Source: Gigaspora margarita (taxonomy: Eukaryota > Glomeromycota > Glomeromycetes > Diversisporales > Gigasporaceae). Taken from it: a stretch of 64,000 nucleotides of DNA. Of this stretch, positions 1-11,379 are shown one piece after another. Numbering within the stretch: position 1 is the stretch's first letter; each line of letters begins with the position of its first letter. Location: NCBI GenBank assembly GCA_009809945.1, contig WTPW01001100.1, positions 13,064 to 77,063 on the forward strand, written 5' to 3'. The notes under the pieces are model-generated. The model saw only the letters and a list, made by a program, of their open reading frames with translations, was not told the DNA's origin and made no database searches. A program made the position numbers and the translations under genes.

Positions 1-540
1 TTTTTTTTTTTAATATTTCGAATATATTCGAAATATTTTAGGACTGGGCTGGATCTGTAGAACTGTATCCTAAATCATACCAAGGACGCGTTTAATTAAT
101 ATTTTTAAAATGTTTCGATTTGTTTCAAAATGTTTCGATGATCATAGTACAAGATCAGATTAGATCTTTGTTTATTTTTTTTGTTTATAATTTAGATCTT
201 CTATCACTTTTATATTGTTTTTTCATTTTTGCTTTGTTTTTTTTTGTTGCGTTTCGTTTCGTTTAGTATCAATTATTTTTTAATTTTTTTTATTTTATTT
301 CTACAAAAAAACACTTTTTGTATAAAATATAGAGACTTTCCGACACCTTGCGCAAGGCAACGCAATGGTGTTGTCCTAGTTGGTGTCATCGCTGCTGTTG
401 TAGTTGATGTTATCGTTGGTGTCGTTGTTGGAATTGTTGCTAGTTTGTGTCGTTGGAGTTCTTGTGGAATAGCTTTACGTGCCTCTTGGTATTCTTGTAG
501 ATGCTATTGCGTAGATTTTTAGTGTTCTTGTAGATGGTCA
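1..540 (-). repeat. Inverted fragment of the TGCAAAGTGC repeat family
   Basis: AT-rich sequence without a convincing gene. The part around 120-230 is the reverse complement of sequence near 6290-6375 and 58300-58375 (shared GATCAGATTAGATC and TTATAATTTAGATCTTC words), so this is the same dispersed repeat in opposite orientation. A short GTTG-rich stretch at 360-530 has low complexity; the reading frame over it (starting 229) has no recognisable domain and I do not call it a gene. Confidence 0.5.
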
Positions 541-718
541 GGACCCCGAAATATACATAGATAGGTCAGGTATGAGTTTGCTTATTTTTGAGGTTTTTTA
601 TGCAGATTATTTCTATTTATAGTAATTTTTTGCTTATTTTTAAAGTTTTTTCTGCAGATCTTTTCTTTTTTAGTAACCCTATAATTAACCTGACCTATCT
701 ATGTATATTTCGGGGTTC
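541..718. mobile_element. MULE-like MITE, copy 1 (inverted orientation)
   Basis: A 178-bp element whose ends are inverted copies of one another: it starts GGACCCCGAAATATACATAG and ends with the complement (CTATGTATATTTCGGGGTTC). It is the reverse-oriented relative of the elements at 5830-6005 and 7331-7501. The flanks (AGATGGTCA / TGGTGGTCT) are only a degenerate 9-bp duplication here. It has no coding capacity. Confidence 0.75.
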
Positions 719-899
719 TGGTGGTCTATTTGTTTTTTTTCTCTTGCGTTCGTATGGGATGGTCTTGCTCATTTCTCTTGCATTCGTATAGGGTGGTCTT
801 GCTCGTTCTCTTGCATTTTTTTAGAAAGTAGCGAAAATAAGCAAATATAAGCAAATAGAAGCGAATAAGAGCAAATAGAAGCAAATATAATAGAGATTT

Positions 900-1560
900 G
901 GGGGGTTTTTTTTTTCAGTTTGTTATATTCCGTTGTTTTCTTTTTACTTATTTCTTTAATTTTTATTTTTTTTATTATTCCAGTACATTGCGAAAACCTT
1001 CAACGATTTCTAAATTATAAGAAACGAACTCTTACTTTAGAAAAATAGAGATTTGGAGCTTTGTTTTTTTTTTATTTAGTTTGCTTACGTTTTTGTTTTT
1101 GTTTGTTTTTCTTTTGTTTTACTTATTTTTTAATTTTATTTTATTTATTCCTGACTTTTTGCGAAACTTTGCAAGAAAACGATCTGACTTTTCTGGTACT
1201 TGCAAGAACAACAACTCTAACTTTTCTGACACTTTTCAAGAAGTAGTAAATATAAGTGATGAAGTGCGAAAGTAGTTAAAAATTATTACTATTTTTTCAG
1301 TTTTGTTTTTTTTTGTTATTTTTTTTCAGGGGGTTTTTTTTTGGTTTTTCATTTTTTTTTATAATAATATATAATAAAAATATGTAATATAATATAATAT
1401 ATAATAATAATAAATAAATAATTTTTATATTAAATTGCGAAAACTTGCAAATATTGATTATTTAATTTAAAATATAATATATAATAATAATAAATAAAAA
1501 AATAAAATTTATAATAAATTGCGAAACCTTGCGAGCATGATTATGTGAATATAATAATTA
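900..1560 (-). repeat. TGCAAAGTGC-family repeat block, minus orientation
   Basis: The sequence around 1040-1260 is the reverse complement of blocks such as 56330-56560: GCACTTTGCA-like words, T-rich tracts that are A-rich in the other copies, and the GAGATTTGG segment. Together with the direct block at 1740-2345 it makes a head-to-head pair around a central hairpin. Two overlapping T-rich frames at 1061-1275 are by-products of this repeat. Confidence 0.55.
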
Positions 1561-1572
1561 TTAATTGATATT

Positions 1573-1713
1573 ATATTAGATATATATCGATGATCAACAT
1601 TCCTGCTAATTATTATCGATAGTGATAGTAATCGATTAACCAGATATATATCGATTACTATCACTATCGATAATAATTGGCAGGGGTGTTGATCATTGAT
1701 ATATATCTTATCA
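1573..1713. repeat. Near-perfect hairpin, arms about 62 bp
   Basis: TATATATCGATGATCAACA at the left is mirrored by TGTTGATCATTGATATATAT at the right, and the inner arms (TTATCGATAGTGATAGTAAT and its complement) pair almost completely around a short AT loop near 1642. Similar CGATATATATCGATT sequences recur near 46280-46400, 47020-47120, 57170-57300 and 60150-60250, so this belongs to a dispersed family. Confidence 0.7.
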
Positions 1714-1739
1714 GTTAGTAATCAATATATATCTATATA

Positions 1740-2345
1740 TAAAATTTGCTGATGAGGTTAACTTTCAAAAACTTGCAAATACTTGTGAAAACTTGCACCT
1801 AACTCTAAAGAAGCGTGTTCTTACAAAGTAATAGAATAAAATAAATTAATAAAAAAAATTAAAAAAAAAAACAAAAAAACAAAAACAAAAAGTATCAAAT
1901 GAGAAAATAATATGCGAAAACTTGTGAAAACTTGTGCTAACTAAATCATTTTCCTAAAGAAGCATTCTTGAAAATTTAGAAGAGTTTTTGCAAAGTGTTG
2001 GAAGTTTGAGTTGGCTTGTGAAGTCAAATTGGTGTACACTTGCAAAGTGCTAAAAAGTTGTTGGTTTTCTTGCAAAGGGCTGGTATTCTTGTAAAGTGCG
2101 AAATAAAATTAAAAAAAATTAAAAAATAAATACTGGTAAATAAAAACAAAAAAAAACAAAACAAAAACAAAAAAAACAAAATGAAAACAAAACAAAAATA
2201 AAAAAACAAAATGAAATAAAAAAAAACAATGTATATAAAAAATCTAATTTATAAACAAAAGATCTAATCTGATCGTGTAATACAAAATTGTAGATTAATT
2301 TTGATACAATATACAAAATTTTAAAATATTTTGAAAATATAGTCC
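1740..2345 (+). repeat. TGCAAAGTGC-family repeat block
   Basis: Contains the words AACTTGCA, AAAGAAGCATTCTTGAAAATT, CTTGTGAAGTCAAATTGGTG and CTTGCAAAGTGC in the same order as 13370-13700 and 56620-57010. It ends with the A-rich tract and the GATCTAATTTATAAAC segment seen in those copies. It is non-coding; the two frames on the minus strand (2024-2316) are poly-A artefacts. Confidence 0.6.
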
Positions 2346-2980
2346 AATCTGTGCTTTGTTGTGAATTAATGCGATTTAATTTACTGTCCGTAAATGTTTT
2401 ATAATATTACTCTATCTATTTCGAAACATTGTAGTATCTTATGTAATATTTTATAATTTATTATTTCGCAAGTTTTCAAAATATCTTACTATATATTATG
2501 CTATTTTTACAGGTCGTAAATTATTTCGTAATATTACACCCTATTAAATTTGCTGATGAAACAATGTTTGTTTACATAGAGATTTTATATAGTCAGCCAA
2601 TCATTTTTTGACGATATCTTGTTATATACTGGGCTAATTTAGAATTATCTAACTACCTTTAGATGCATCTTGATGAGCTTTACAACTTATAATTAGTGGG
2701 CATGTATCGTTAACTTAGTAAGAAAAAAATTTTTAAATGGAAGCATGCTACATTTCACCTATAGTAATTTTCATATCTAATTTATATTAGGGATTTTATA
2801 TAGTTGACCAATTGTTTTTTGATGATATTTTGCTATCCACTAGGCCGATTTGAATGATCAAACCACTATTAGTTGCGCTTCGACGAGCTCTACAACTTTC
2901 AATTAGTAACATGTATTATCAACTTAATAAAAAAAAATTTTAGATGGAAGCATACCATATTTCGACATTCTCCAGTTAAC
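2346..2980. other. AT-rich stretch, no gene seen
   Basis: Holds two diverged direct copies of a module (about 2570-2760 and 2790-2970) sharing 'gattttatatag', 'TTTTTTGA.GATAT.TTGCTAT' and 'GGAAGCAT.C.ATATTTC'. No open frame or RNA gene is visible. Confidence 0.45.
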
Positions 2981-2984
2981 AGGT

Positions 2985-3500
2985 GGATTATCAATTAACT
3001 AATCTAATTTTCATCAAAAACAATACAAAAAACTTAGCAATCCTGTGATCTCATAATTGGATTTTAGCAATTCTAGAATTGTTGGAATCACCTCTTCAAG
3101 GCGGTTATTTTGGTGGTAAAATTATAAAAATCGAACTAGTCTATTAGAAATTATTTATGATTTCATATTAATTTTAAAATTTGCCCTGGTACGTTTATTT
3201 AGTTAAATTATGATATATCAAGAAAAATTAGCCAAAATTATATGATTTTGGTACCATTCAATTCGTCTCAATGAGATGAATCGAATGGTAACAAAATTGT
3301 TCGATTCTAATCAATAGATCTCAATAGATCATGAAAATAGTATGTGTACTATAATTTGTTATAATTTATTTTTTTTAATTAGTATATTGTAATTAACAAT
3401 ATCTTATAATCTAGTAATTAGAATTGAACAATTTTGGTACTATTCGATTTGTCTTGATGAGACGAATTGAATAGTACCAAAATTATTCAATTCTGATTAA
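2985..3500 (+). repeat. Dispersed repeat with two 'GATTCGTCTC' hairpins
   Basis: The first 420 bases are a direct copy of 7505-7905. Two palindromic cassettes follow (3240-3300 and 3425-3490), each built as GGTACCATTC..TCTC-3 nt-GAGA..GAATGGTACC. This copy lacks the MITE found at 7331-7501 and the TIR element found at 7905-9083, so it shows the empty-site state of both insertions. Confidence 0.65.
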
Positions 3501-4033
3501 TATATTATGTATTATTAGCTAAAATACTTAACTGTGCCATAATTTTCATATCTATCTTATTAACTCTTTTATTAGCAAAAAAAATATATGGAGGGCCCTA
3601 TAGTATAAGGTAGTAATGGGCAAAAAAATTTTTTTTTGTAGTTTTTTAATATTATGTTCTAAATAATCTAATTTTTGCAAAAATAAAGTTTTTACAAAAA
3701 AATTTTTTTTCTACTTTTTGCTATAACACTTCCATATGTAAACCTCTGTAAGTTTTTAATGAAATTAAACTTATGAAAACTTATGATTAGTTTGGAGTAT
3801 ACATGGTGACAAAATTATTTTGAATTTGGAAACCAAAATTAAAAAATTTTCCTAAAATTGTTTTTGATCTATTTTACTTAAAACCTAAAATTTTTTAATT
3901 CTTTTTTGAATAGACGAAATTTTAAGGAACAAAATATATAAATTTTATTTGCTCTTCCTTATAAAAAATTTTAATTTATTTTACAAAACCCAAAATAGAC
4001 ATTTTTCAAAAATTAATTTTGGTGGCATCTATA
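3501..4033. other. AT-rich stretch, no gene seen
   Basis: Mostly A/T-rich single-copy-looking sequence with homopolymer runs. I see no coding frame, RNA gene or clear repeat boundary. Confidence 0.4.
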
Positions 4034-4041
4034 GCTTGGAG

Positions 4042-4321
4042 CAGTGTTGTCATGGGACAGCTTTGGACAATGATTTGGACAATTTTGGACAATTTTGGAC
4101 AATTAAATAAAGTAAAATTACTTAAAATTTTATTAAGATATTATGTTTTAATTTTAACTAGAATGTGTTCAGCACCTAAAAAAATATATAGTTATATATT
4201 TTTTAAATAGATTTATTAATTATTAAAGCCTGGACAAGCTTTGGACAATCTTGGACGTTTGGACAATTTTGGACATGGACAAGCCAAAAAAGGCTGTGAA
4301 CAGCCAAAATGTACAACACTA
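4042..4321. mobile_element. hAT-like MITE with TTTGGACAA repeats
   Basis: A 280-bp element with ends CAGTGTTGT and ACAACACTA, flanked by a perfect 8-bp target duplication GCTTGGAG (4034-4041 and 4322-4329). The 8-bp duplication and CAGTGTTG-type tips are typical of hAT elements. Inside, both ends carry tandem TTTGGACAA/TTGGACAAT words. No transposase is encoded; the 63-codon frame at 4019-4210 only reads through the repeats. Confidence 0.85.
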
Positions 4322-4439
4322 GCTTGGAGTATTATATAGGATAATAATTACAAAGTTTATAACTTTAGAGAATTATAAAGGTATAATAATTACAAACATT
4401 TATGACATAGTAAATTTGAAATATAGCAAAAATATTATG

Positions 4440-5210
4440 AACAACAAACATTGAAAACTTGCAAAAGCTGGCAAAAACTTGTTCAAATCAATAAGATATT
4501 ATGATCTATTACTAATAATATTTATATAATCATACTTTTTGCAAATTTTTTAAATGTTTTATAGGTTTTTGCAAGTTTTTGCAAGGTTTCACAATTTATT
4601 AAATTTATTAAAAATTATATATATATATTTTATTTATTGTTATCATATATTATATTTAAATTTTTAATCAATATTATATATTTTTATTATATATTATTAT
4701 ACATTTTTTACAAAAAAAAAATAAAAAAAAATGATAAAAAAATAAAACCAAAAAAAAACAAAACCAAAAAAAATATCAAAAAAAAATAGTAATATTTTAA
4801 ACACTTTCATACTTTGTCATATCTAATTTTATAAAAATACTAGCCAACACACTTACTATATATTGCCAAAAATAAGCTACCTCTAAAAATAAGCTATCTC
4901 TCTGATTTTTTAAAAATCTATTAGCAGTTGCTACATATAAAAGTCTAAATTTTACTAAATAAACATCAAAAGTGCTATTAAGTAAATTTGTTCAGGCCAT
5001 CAAAATACACATATTTTAAGATTTTGGTATCATTTAAACAACTTTTATTAGTAAGTATTTTAATTTTTTCAAAAAATTTAATGTTTCAAAAATAACCTAT
5101 CTTACATTTTTTTGTGCAATTTTTTGACCAAAAAAGGTAGCTTATTTTTAGACACATATAGTATTTTTCTCACCCTGCAGTTAGCTATTATTTTCTTTTT
5201 TGTTTTAACT
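4440..5210 (+). repeat. Repeat block with an inserted AATAAGCTAC-type TIR element
   Basis: The block resembles 46680-46980, 11220-11380 + 12678-12800 and 55720-55930. At about 4855-5161 it is interrupted by a TIR element: CTATATATTGCCAAAAATAAGC at left and GGTAGCTTATTTTTAGACAC near the right end. Comparable blocks at 55870 and 12780 run straight through the insertion point, giving an empty site. The element is related to 8630-8947. Confidence 0.55.
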
Positions 5211-6640
5211 ATCATATTCGCTCATATTTGCTACATCTTGCAAAGTGCTAGAGAAGTTAGAGTTGGTGTTTTTGTAAAGTGCTAAAAAAGTCAGATTGTT
5301 TTTTTGCAAAGTTTCAAAGAAAGTTGGGAATAAATAAAATAAAATAAAATAAGTAAAAAAAAAAAACAAGCAAAAAACAAAACTGTAAGCAAACTAAATA
5401 AATAAATAAAGCCCCAAATTTCTATTTCCCTGAAGTAAGAGTTGTGTTCTTGCAATTTAGAAATCATTGAAATCATAGTTTTTTGCAAAGTGCTAGAATA
5501 AATAAAAAAATAAAAATTAAAAAAATAAGTAAAAGAAACCCAACAAAAAAACGGAATGTAAGCAAACTGAATAAAAAAAATAAAATACAGATATCTATTT
5601 CTTTAAAATAAAGTTTGTGACAGAAATTGCTAAAATCAAGTTGTATATATTCTTGCAAAGTGCCAAAAAAGTTTGGGTATGCTTGCAAAGTGTCAAAAAA
5701 GCCTAGGTTATTTTTTTCGCAAAGTGCTGGAATAAAATAAATTAATAAAAAAAATTAAAAAAAAACAAAAACAAAAACAAAAAGATCAAAAAACATCAAA
5801 CAAAAAAATAAATGAAGCACTAACTAAATAGGATCCTAAAATATACATAGATAGATCAGATTAATTATAAAATTACTAAAAATAAAAGGATCTGCAAAAA
5901 AACCTCAAAAATAAGCAAAAAATTACTAAAAATAGAAAAAATTTGTATAAAACTCCTAAAATAAGCAAACTAATACCTGACCTATCTATATATATTTCAG
6001 GGTCCTAACTAAATTTTTATTTCTCTAAAGAAGCATTCTTTGAAATTTAGAAATTGCTTGATGAAACTAGTTGTATGTTTTTGCAAAGTGTCAGAAGGCT
6101 AAGTTGGTTTGTGCAAAGTATCAAAAAGTCATTAGATTTTTTGTAAAGTATCAAAAAGTTAGAGTTGGTGTTTTTTGTAGTAATAAAATAAAAAAAAATT
6201 AAAAAATAATAAATAAAAGAAAAAAATTGAAAGAACTAAACAAAACTAAAAAAAAACAAAACGAAATCAAAAAAAAATAAACCAAAATGAAAAAACTATA
6301 TAAAATTAATAGAAGATCTAAATTATAAACAAAAAAAATAAACAAAGATCTAATTTGATCTTGTACTATGATCATCAAACCATTTTGAAACATTTCAAAA
6401 ATATTAGTCAAATATGCTTTTAGTATAATCCAGGCTACAGATCTACTGATTCAGTTTAGTTTTCTAGTTCTAAAATATTTTGAAAGAATTCAAAATATTT
6501 CAAAAATATTAGATCTAAAATATTTTAAAATATATTACACTTAACTTGTAGTGTGCAAGATTTTCAAAATATTTCGCACATATAAATTTGCAAAAATTAA
6601 AAAAATACAAAAATTAGAAAAATGCAAAAATTGAACAAAT
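5211..6640 (+). repeat. TGCAAAGTGC-family block, closely matched at 57400-58590
   Basis: The order of modules here (CTTGCAAAGTGC arrays, A-rich tract, GCCCCAAATTTCTATTTC, TAAGAGTT, then AAAGAAGCATTCTT, GTGTCAGAAGGCTAAG, AAGATCTAAATTATAAAC, AATATTTC-rich tail) is the same as in 57400-58590, at high identity and in the same orientation. The second copy lacks the MITE at 5830-6005. The minus-strand frames here are translations of A-rich tracts and not genes. Confidence 0.7.
5830..6005. mobile_element. MULE-like MITE, copy 2
   Basis: A 176-bp TIR element (AGGATCCTAAAATATACATA at left, TATATATATTTCAGGGTCC at right) flanked by a perfect 9-bp duplication TAACTAAAT (5821-5829 and 6006-6014). The related block at 57990-58015 has a single CAACTAAAT in uninterrupted sequence, which is the empty site. 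A 9-bp duplication points to Mutator-like (MULE) mobilisation. It has no coding capacity. Confidence 0.9.
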
Positions 6641-7029
6641 GCAAAAATTAGAAAAAAATAGTATAAAATGGCTTTTTAAGATTTTTTATATTTTATACTA
6701 TATATATTTATAGTATATACCAAGTTATGTATCAAATGGGCTTAATAAATTTTTTATTTTTTATTTTTTTTTATTTTAAGGAAGGTAAGAGTATTATGGC
6801 GTATTACTAATTATGGTATACTGCTATATTTATGATCTACTGATCAGAAACATGTGATTTTAGTACCAATTGATTCATCTCAGTAAAATGAATTGATTGG
6901 TACCAAAATCATTGAATTCTAATTAGTGTATTACAAGATATTACAATTATAGTAATATTTTAAAGTAGATATAGGTATTATGCCAATAGAAATATTATAG
7001 TGCATAGCAACATTTTGTGAACTATCAAT
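6641..7029. repeat. AT-rich stretch with one GATTCATCTC hairpin cassette
   Basis: Holds a palindromic cassette at about 6850-6910 (TTAGTACCAATTGATTCATC and its complement around a 3-nt loop). The tip near 6778 (AAGGAAGGTAAGAGTATTATG) faintly resembles the end of the TA element at 59189-60151. No gene is visible. Confidence 0.5.
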
Positions 7030-7800
7030 CAAAATTATAAAATTTCATCTTATTGAGACGAATAGAATGGTATCAAAATCATGTGATTTTGACCAATACT
7101 TCTTAATATATCATAATTTAACTAAAATAAGCTACACAAAGCAAAATTTAAAATTAATATGAAATTATAGATAACTTCTGATAGACCAGTTCGGTTTTTA
7201 TAATTTTACCACCAAAATATCTACCTTGATGAGGTGATTCCAACAAGTCCAAAATCTCTAAAACCTGATCATGGGATTATGAGATCGTTAAAGTTTTATT
7301 ATTATTTTGATAAAAATATATTAGTTTAACAGGGCCTCAAAATATACATAGATAGATCAGATTATTCGAAAATTACTAAAAATAGAAAAATCTGCAGAAA
7401 AAATCTCACAAATAAGCAAAATTACTAAAATAGAAAAGATCTGCATAAAACTCCAAAAATAAGCAAACTAATATCTGATCTATCTATGTATATTTTGGTT
7501 CTAGTTTAACTAATCTAATTTTCATCAAAAAACAATACAAAAAACTTAGCAATTCTGTGATCCTATGATTGGGTTTTAGCAATTTTAGGCTTGTTGGAAT
7601 CGCCTCTTTAAAGTGGTCATTTTGGTAGTAAAATTATAAAAATCAGACTAGTCTATCAGAAGTTATTATAATTTCATATTAATTTTAAAATTTGTTTTGT
7701 ATAGTTTATTTTGGTTAAATTATAATATATCGAGAAGTATTAGCCAAAATCACATAATTTTGGTACCATTCAATTCATCTTAATGAGATGAATCAAATAG
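7030..7800. repeat. Inverted repeat, arms about 290 bp, split by a MITE
   Basis: Sequence 7030-7321 is the reverse complement of 7511-7800, with modules such as TCTATCAGAAGTTAT, TTTGGTGGTAAAATTATAAA and CTTGTTGGAATC. The MITE at 7331-7501 sits in the centre. The right arm is in direct orientation relative to 2985-3405. Each arm ends in a GTACCATTC..GATGAGATG hairpin cassette. Confidence 0.75.
7331..7501. mobile_element. MULE-like MITE, copy 3
   Basis: A 171-bp element of the same family as 541-718 and 5830-6005, with CAAAATATACATAGATAGAT at left and ATCTATCTATGTATATTTTG at right. It is flanked by a perfect 9-bp duplication TAGTTTAAC (7322-7330 and 7502-7510). The paralogous site at 2995-3005 is uninterrupted. 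Confidence 0.9.
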
Positions 7801-8029
7801 TAACAAAATTGTTCGATTCTAATCAATAGATCTTAATAGATTATTAAAATAGTATATGTGCTATAATTTGTTATAATTTATCTTTTTTAATTTGTATATT
7901 GTAAGAGGGCTTTTAGAAATTATGTAATTTTTTGGTGGGTGGGTGGGGTCCTGAAAATATTAGGTTATAATTATAATTCTGGTCAAAATTTTATAATTCT
8001 GGTCAAAAGTATAAAATTATAAAATTATT

Positions 8030-8625
8030 AATAACTATTGCTCTACTGGTCTGATTTAGATAATTTAACTACCAAAATGTTTGTCTCACTAAGATGATTT
8101 TACAAGTTCAAAATCATTAAAATCTAATTACAAGATCCCAAGATTATTCAACTTTTGTGTAATTTTAATAGTAATTTTTTTAGAATCACTAAGTAAATTT
8201 CTTTAATATTAAATAACTTTTGATCTACTAGCCCATTTTGGATGATTTAACTACCAAAATGTTCATTTTAATGAGATGATTCTAACAACCCAAAACCACT
8301 AAATTCTAATCACAGGATTTCAAGATTGATAAAGATTTGTATTGTTAGACAAACAATAAAATCTTTATTGATCTTGGAATCCTGTAATTAGAATTTAGTG
8401 ATTTTGGGCTTGTTAGAATTGTCTTACTGAGATGAACATTTTGATAGTTAAATCATTCAAAAGGGCCAGTAGATCAAAAGTTATTCAATATTAAAGAAAT
8501 TTACTTAGTAATTCTATAAAATCTACACAAAAGTTGAATGATCTTGGGATCCTATGATTAAATTTTAACGATTTTGGGCTTGTTATAATCAGCTTAGCTA
8601 AATTATTTAAATTGGTCCATAAAAC
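8030..8625. repeat. Long palindrome, arms about 290 bp
   Basis: Left-arm modules (CTTTTGATCTACTAG, AACTACCAAAATGTTC, AATCACAGGAT) recur inverted in the right arm around a centre near 8347. Each arm contains two tandem copies of a ~190-bp module. It is the same module family as 22863-23583. The minus-strand frame at 8491-8697 only reads through it. Confidence 0.75.
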
Positions 8626-8629
8626 AATA

Positions 8630-8947
8630 CCGTATATTCCCGAAAATAAGCTACTTCGAAAATAAGCTACCCCCCTGTTTTTTTTTAAAAATCTCAAAAA
8701 ACGCGTTAGCAGTTACTACCTATAAAACTTTTTTTTATACTAAGTAAATTTCAAAAGTTCGATTAAGTAAAGTTGTTCAGCGCATCAAAATACACCTACA
8801 ATATAAATTTGGTGTCATTTGAACAACTTTTTATTAGTACATTTTTCAATTTTTTCAAAAATGTCTATACGCTAAAAATAAGTTACCCCCATTTTTTTGT
8901 GTAATTTTTGGCCCAAAAAAGGTAGCTTATTTTCAGGAATATATGGT
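8630..8947. mobile_element. TA-flanked MITE with AATAAGCTAC ends
   Basis: A 318-bp element starting CCGTATATTCCCGAAAATAA and ending with TTATTTTCAGGAATATATGG plus T, flanked by TA on both sides (8628-8629 and 8948-8949). The TA target and small size suit a Tc1/mariner-type MITE. Diverged relatives are at 4855-5161 and 63015-63676. Confidence 0.7.
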
Positions 8948-9086
8948 TATTATCAATTTTATAAATTGAAACATATGAATAAATTTTAAAAAATATAAAA
9001 TTTGATTGGCTAAGTGTGGGTGGGTAGGGTAAAATTTTGAAATTTATTACTAACAAAAAATTATATAATTTTTGGAAGCCCTCTAA

Positions 9087-9530
9087 CTTGTGCTGTGTAT
9101 TAAGTTTTGCTATTGCTTCATCTTAATTCTGGTTGTACTTTATTATTGTTTTTGTTGTGTTAAGCTAGAAGTTTAATTGTAATTGGGTATTTAAATATCG
9201 ATTTTGTTCTTTTTTTTTATAATAAAATATGATAATATAAAAAAAAAATTTTTGGATGTTAATTTGTATCAATTTTGTTTATTTTTTTTATAATAAAATA
9301 TAATTGTCAAAAAAAAAAAAGTAATTTCATGTAAAAAAAACTTGAAAAATTTGTTATTCCTATGATCGAATTTGATTGGTTGATTATGGAAATGCATAGC
9401 CATAAGTGCATGAAAAACTTAAACCCTTAAAAAATTATATATTTTTATTTTTTATCATTATTTTAATAATTTGCTTTCTTTATATTATTTATTTATTTAT
9501 TTATTTATTTTTTTTGTTTATTTATTGTTA
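9087..9530. other. AT-rich stretch with duplicated T-rich/ATAATAAAATAT units
   Basis: Two direct copies of TTTTATAATAAAATATAAT-like sequence (near 9215-9235 and 9285-9305) are each followed by A-runs, which resembles two old retroposon tails. The evidence is too weak to call an element. No gene is visible. Confidence 0.3.
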
Positions 9531-9857
9531 TGGCTAATGCTAAAGTTGGCTAATGCTGAAGCTATAAAATATAAAATTTTAAAATTTTTTTTGGACATTT
9601 TTTTTTGTTTTTGTCTTATAGGGTTAGAGTAGGGTTTGGATATAGATTTCATATTTATAGAGTATATACAGTCTCATCATGTGATTATAACGAGAGTTAC
9701 TTTTATATTACTGCAAATGATTGGTATATATTCTCAAGAAAATGTGTTTATTTCGGGTGTGACTATTGCGGGAGTAGACTGTATAGATTTTAGCAGGACT
9801 TATAGTTACAATCCAAGACCCTATAACTTTAACATCAGCCAACTTTAGCATCAGCCA
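9531..9857. mobile_element. TA-flanked TIR element
   Basis: A 327-bp element whose left end TGGCTAATGCTAAAGTTGGC is mirrored at the right by GCCAACTTTAGCATCAGCCA, flanked by TA on both sides. Two overlapping short frames inside (9605-9848) have no recognisable domain and are probably non-coding. Confidence 0.8.
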
Positions 9858-11379
9858 TAATATTTATTGTCACAGATCATAATTTAAAATGAAATTTATA
9901 TTTTATACTTAACCTGCTAATCTTCTAAAATCTACTAATATTTGATTATTATAACTTTTTTTAAAACTAAACCCTAACCTTAACTCTAAAAAATGCACTC
10001 CAAAAAAAGATTTTATTTTAATCTGCTACATTTATTAATTGTATTATTATTTTTTTGATCTTCTTCTAATATATTAAAAAATCTGTTATATAGTATTAAA
10101 TCCCTCTTCTTGTATAATATTATTTATGGATGCCCCAAAGGAGTATATTGGAAGGAATATAGAATATAGGTAAAAACCAAAGGGTTTAAATAGCCAATCT
10201 CATAGTTGGGTTGTAGATATAGCAACTAGTATAAAATGATACCAAAAGTATAAGTGAATAGTTGTACTTTGTTATACAAATATAATATATAGTATAGTTG
10301 TTATAACAGGCCACTATTTGTACCAATAAAGTGCCAAGGTATCTAAATAGTCACTTAAATTTTAAAAAAAATTTTATAAATCCTTATAATTCACAAATTT
10401 TTATTAATTAATTTTAACTTTTTGTACTAAGTAAATTTGTTTAGTATTTAAAAATATATTAAATTACAAAATTATTTTTATTTTACTTAAAATTTAGAGG
10501 ATAGATGATTAATTTTGGATTTTTGATCAAAAAGTCAAATTTAATTACTAATTCAGATAAAATCAGCACTATAGCTATATTATTACTATATTTGAAATTG
10601 AAAATAAACAAATATATTAGTAAATCTGATAATGATTCTTATGCAAAGTTTTTTTTTTGTATTAAGTAAATATTATTTTTGGCTTTAAGTAAAGTTTAGA
10701 TCAGGTTTTTGTGTATTTACTGGTAAAATATCATTAAAATCAGACTTGTAGATAAGAAGTTATAAGTAAAAAAGTCTTTAAAATTCTTTAAATTATATAA
10801 AAATTATATATATAAACCTGATTCAGATTTTGTATTATATTGTTTATATATTTGCTTTGCTCTAATTCTAAATATAAAAATATTGCTAATTTTATCTGAA
10901 TTGGCAATTAAGTATTTTTTTTCTAAATTTCAAGTAAAATAAAAACAATTCAGCTAATTTAAAGTAATTGTAAATGCTAAACAAGTTTATTTAGTATATA
11001 AAGTTAGAATTAATTACTGTAAATCACTGAAAATAAGCACCCTCTCCCAATATGTAGGGTATGCTTATTTTCAGATAAACATTTTAAATGATCTTTACCG
11101 AAAATTTCTAATCACATATGTTTTAACCAAGGGGTCCCAGGAGGTAATATATCACATATTATCGCAATATTTTGCAAAATTTCAAAATTTTTAAAAAAAA
11201 TAAATAAATAATATACATATTCACATAATTATGCTTTTGCAAATTTTTGAATATTTTTGCAGGTTTTCGTGTTATTTCACAATTTAATATAAAATTATAT
11301 ATTTTTTTATTTATTATTATACATTATATTTTAAATTAAATATACATTTTTAATCAATATTACATATTTTATATATATT
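9858..11379. other. AT-rich stretch with one small hairpin
   Basis: No gene or RNA is recognisable. A compact hairpin at 11028-11077 has perfect outer arms CTGAAAATAAGCA / TGCTTATTTTCAG, the same word as the ends of the AATAAGC MITEs. The part from 11190 onward belongs to the repeat block interrupted at 11380. Confidence 0.4.

Larger units (their letters stand above)
7905..9083. mobile_element. PIF/Harbinger-like TIR element carrying a palindrome
   Basis: A 1.18-kb element. Its left end GAGGGCTTTTAGAAATTATG is mirrored by the right end (complement of CATAATT..AAAAGCCCTC, here TATATAATTTTTGGAAGCCCTC with substitutions). It is flanked by a 3-bp TAA duplication (7902-7904, 9084-9086), as expected for PIF/Harbinger insertions. 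The related repeat at 3360-3405 passes through this position without the insertion. No transposase is present; the interior holds a palindrome and a nested MITE. Confidence 0.75.

Noticed and set aside
1061..1275. Two overlapping small plus-strand genes
   Set aside because: They translate a T-rich repeat (Phe/Leu runs), overlap in two frames, and equivalent tracts occur in the reverse orientation elsewhere.
5291..6411. Small hydrophobic membrane proteins on the minus strand
   Set aside because: All are translations of A-rich tracts in the TGCAAAGTGC repeat; similar 'proteins' appear at 2024, 13007, 56407 and 57577 without shared start sites or conserved ends.
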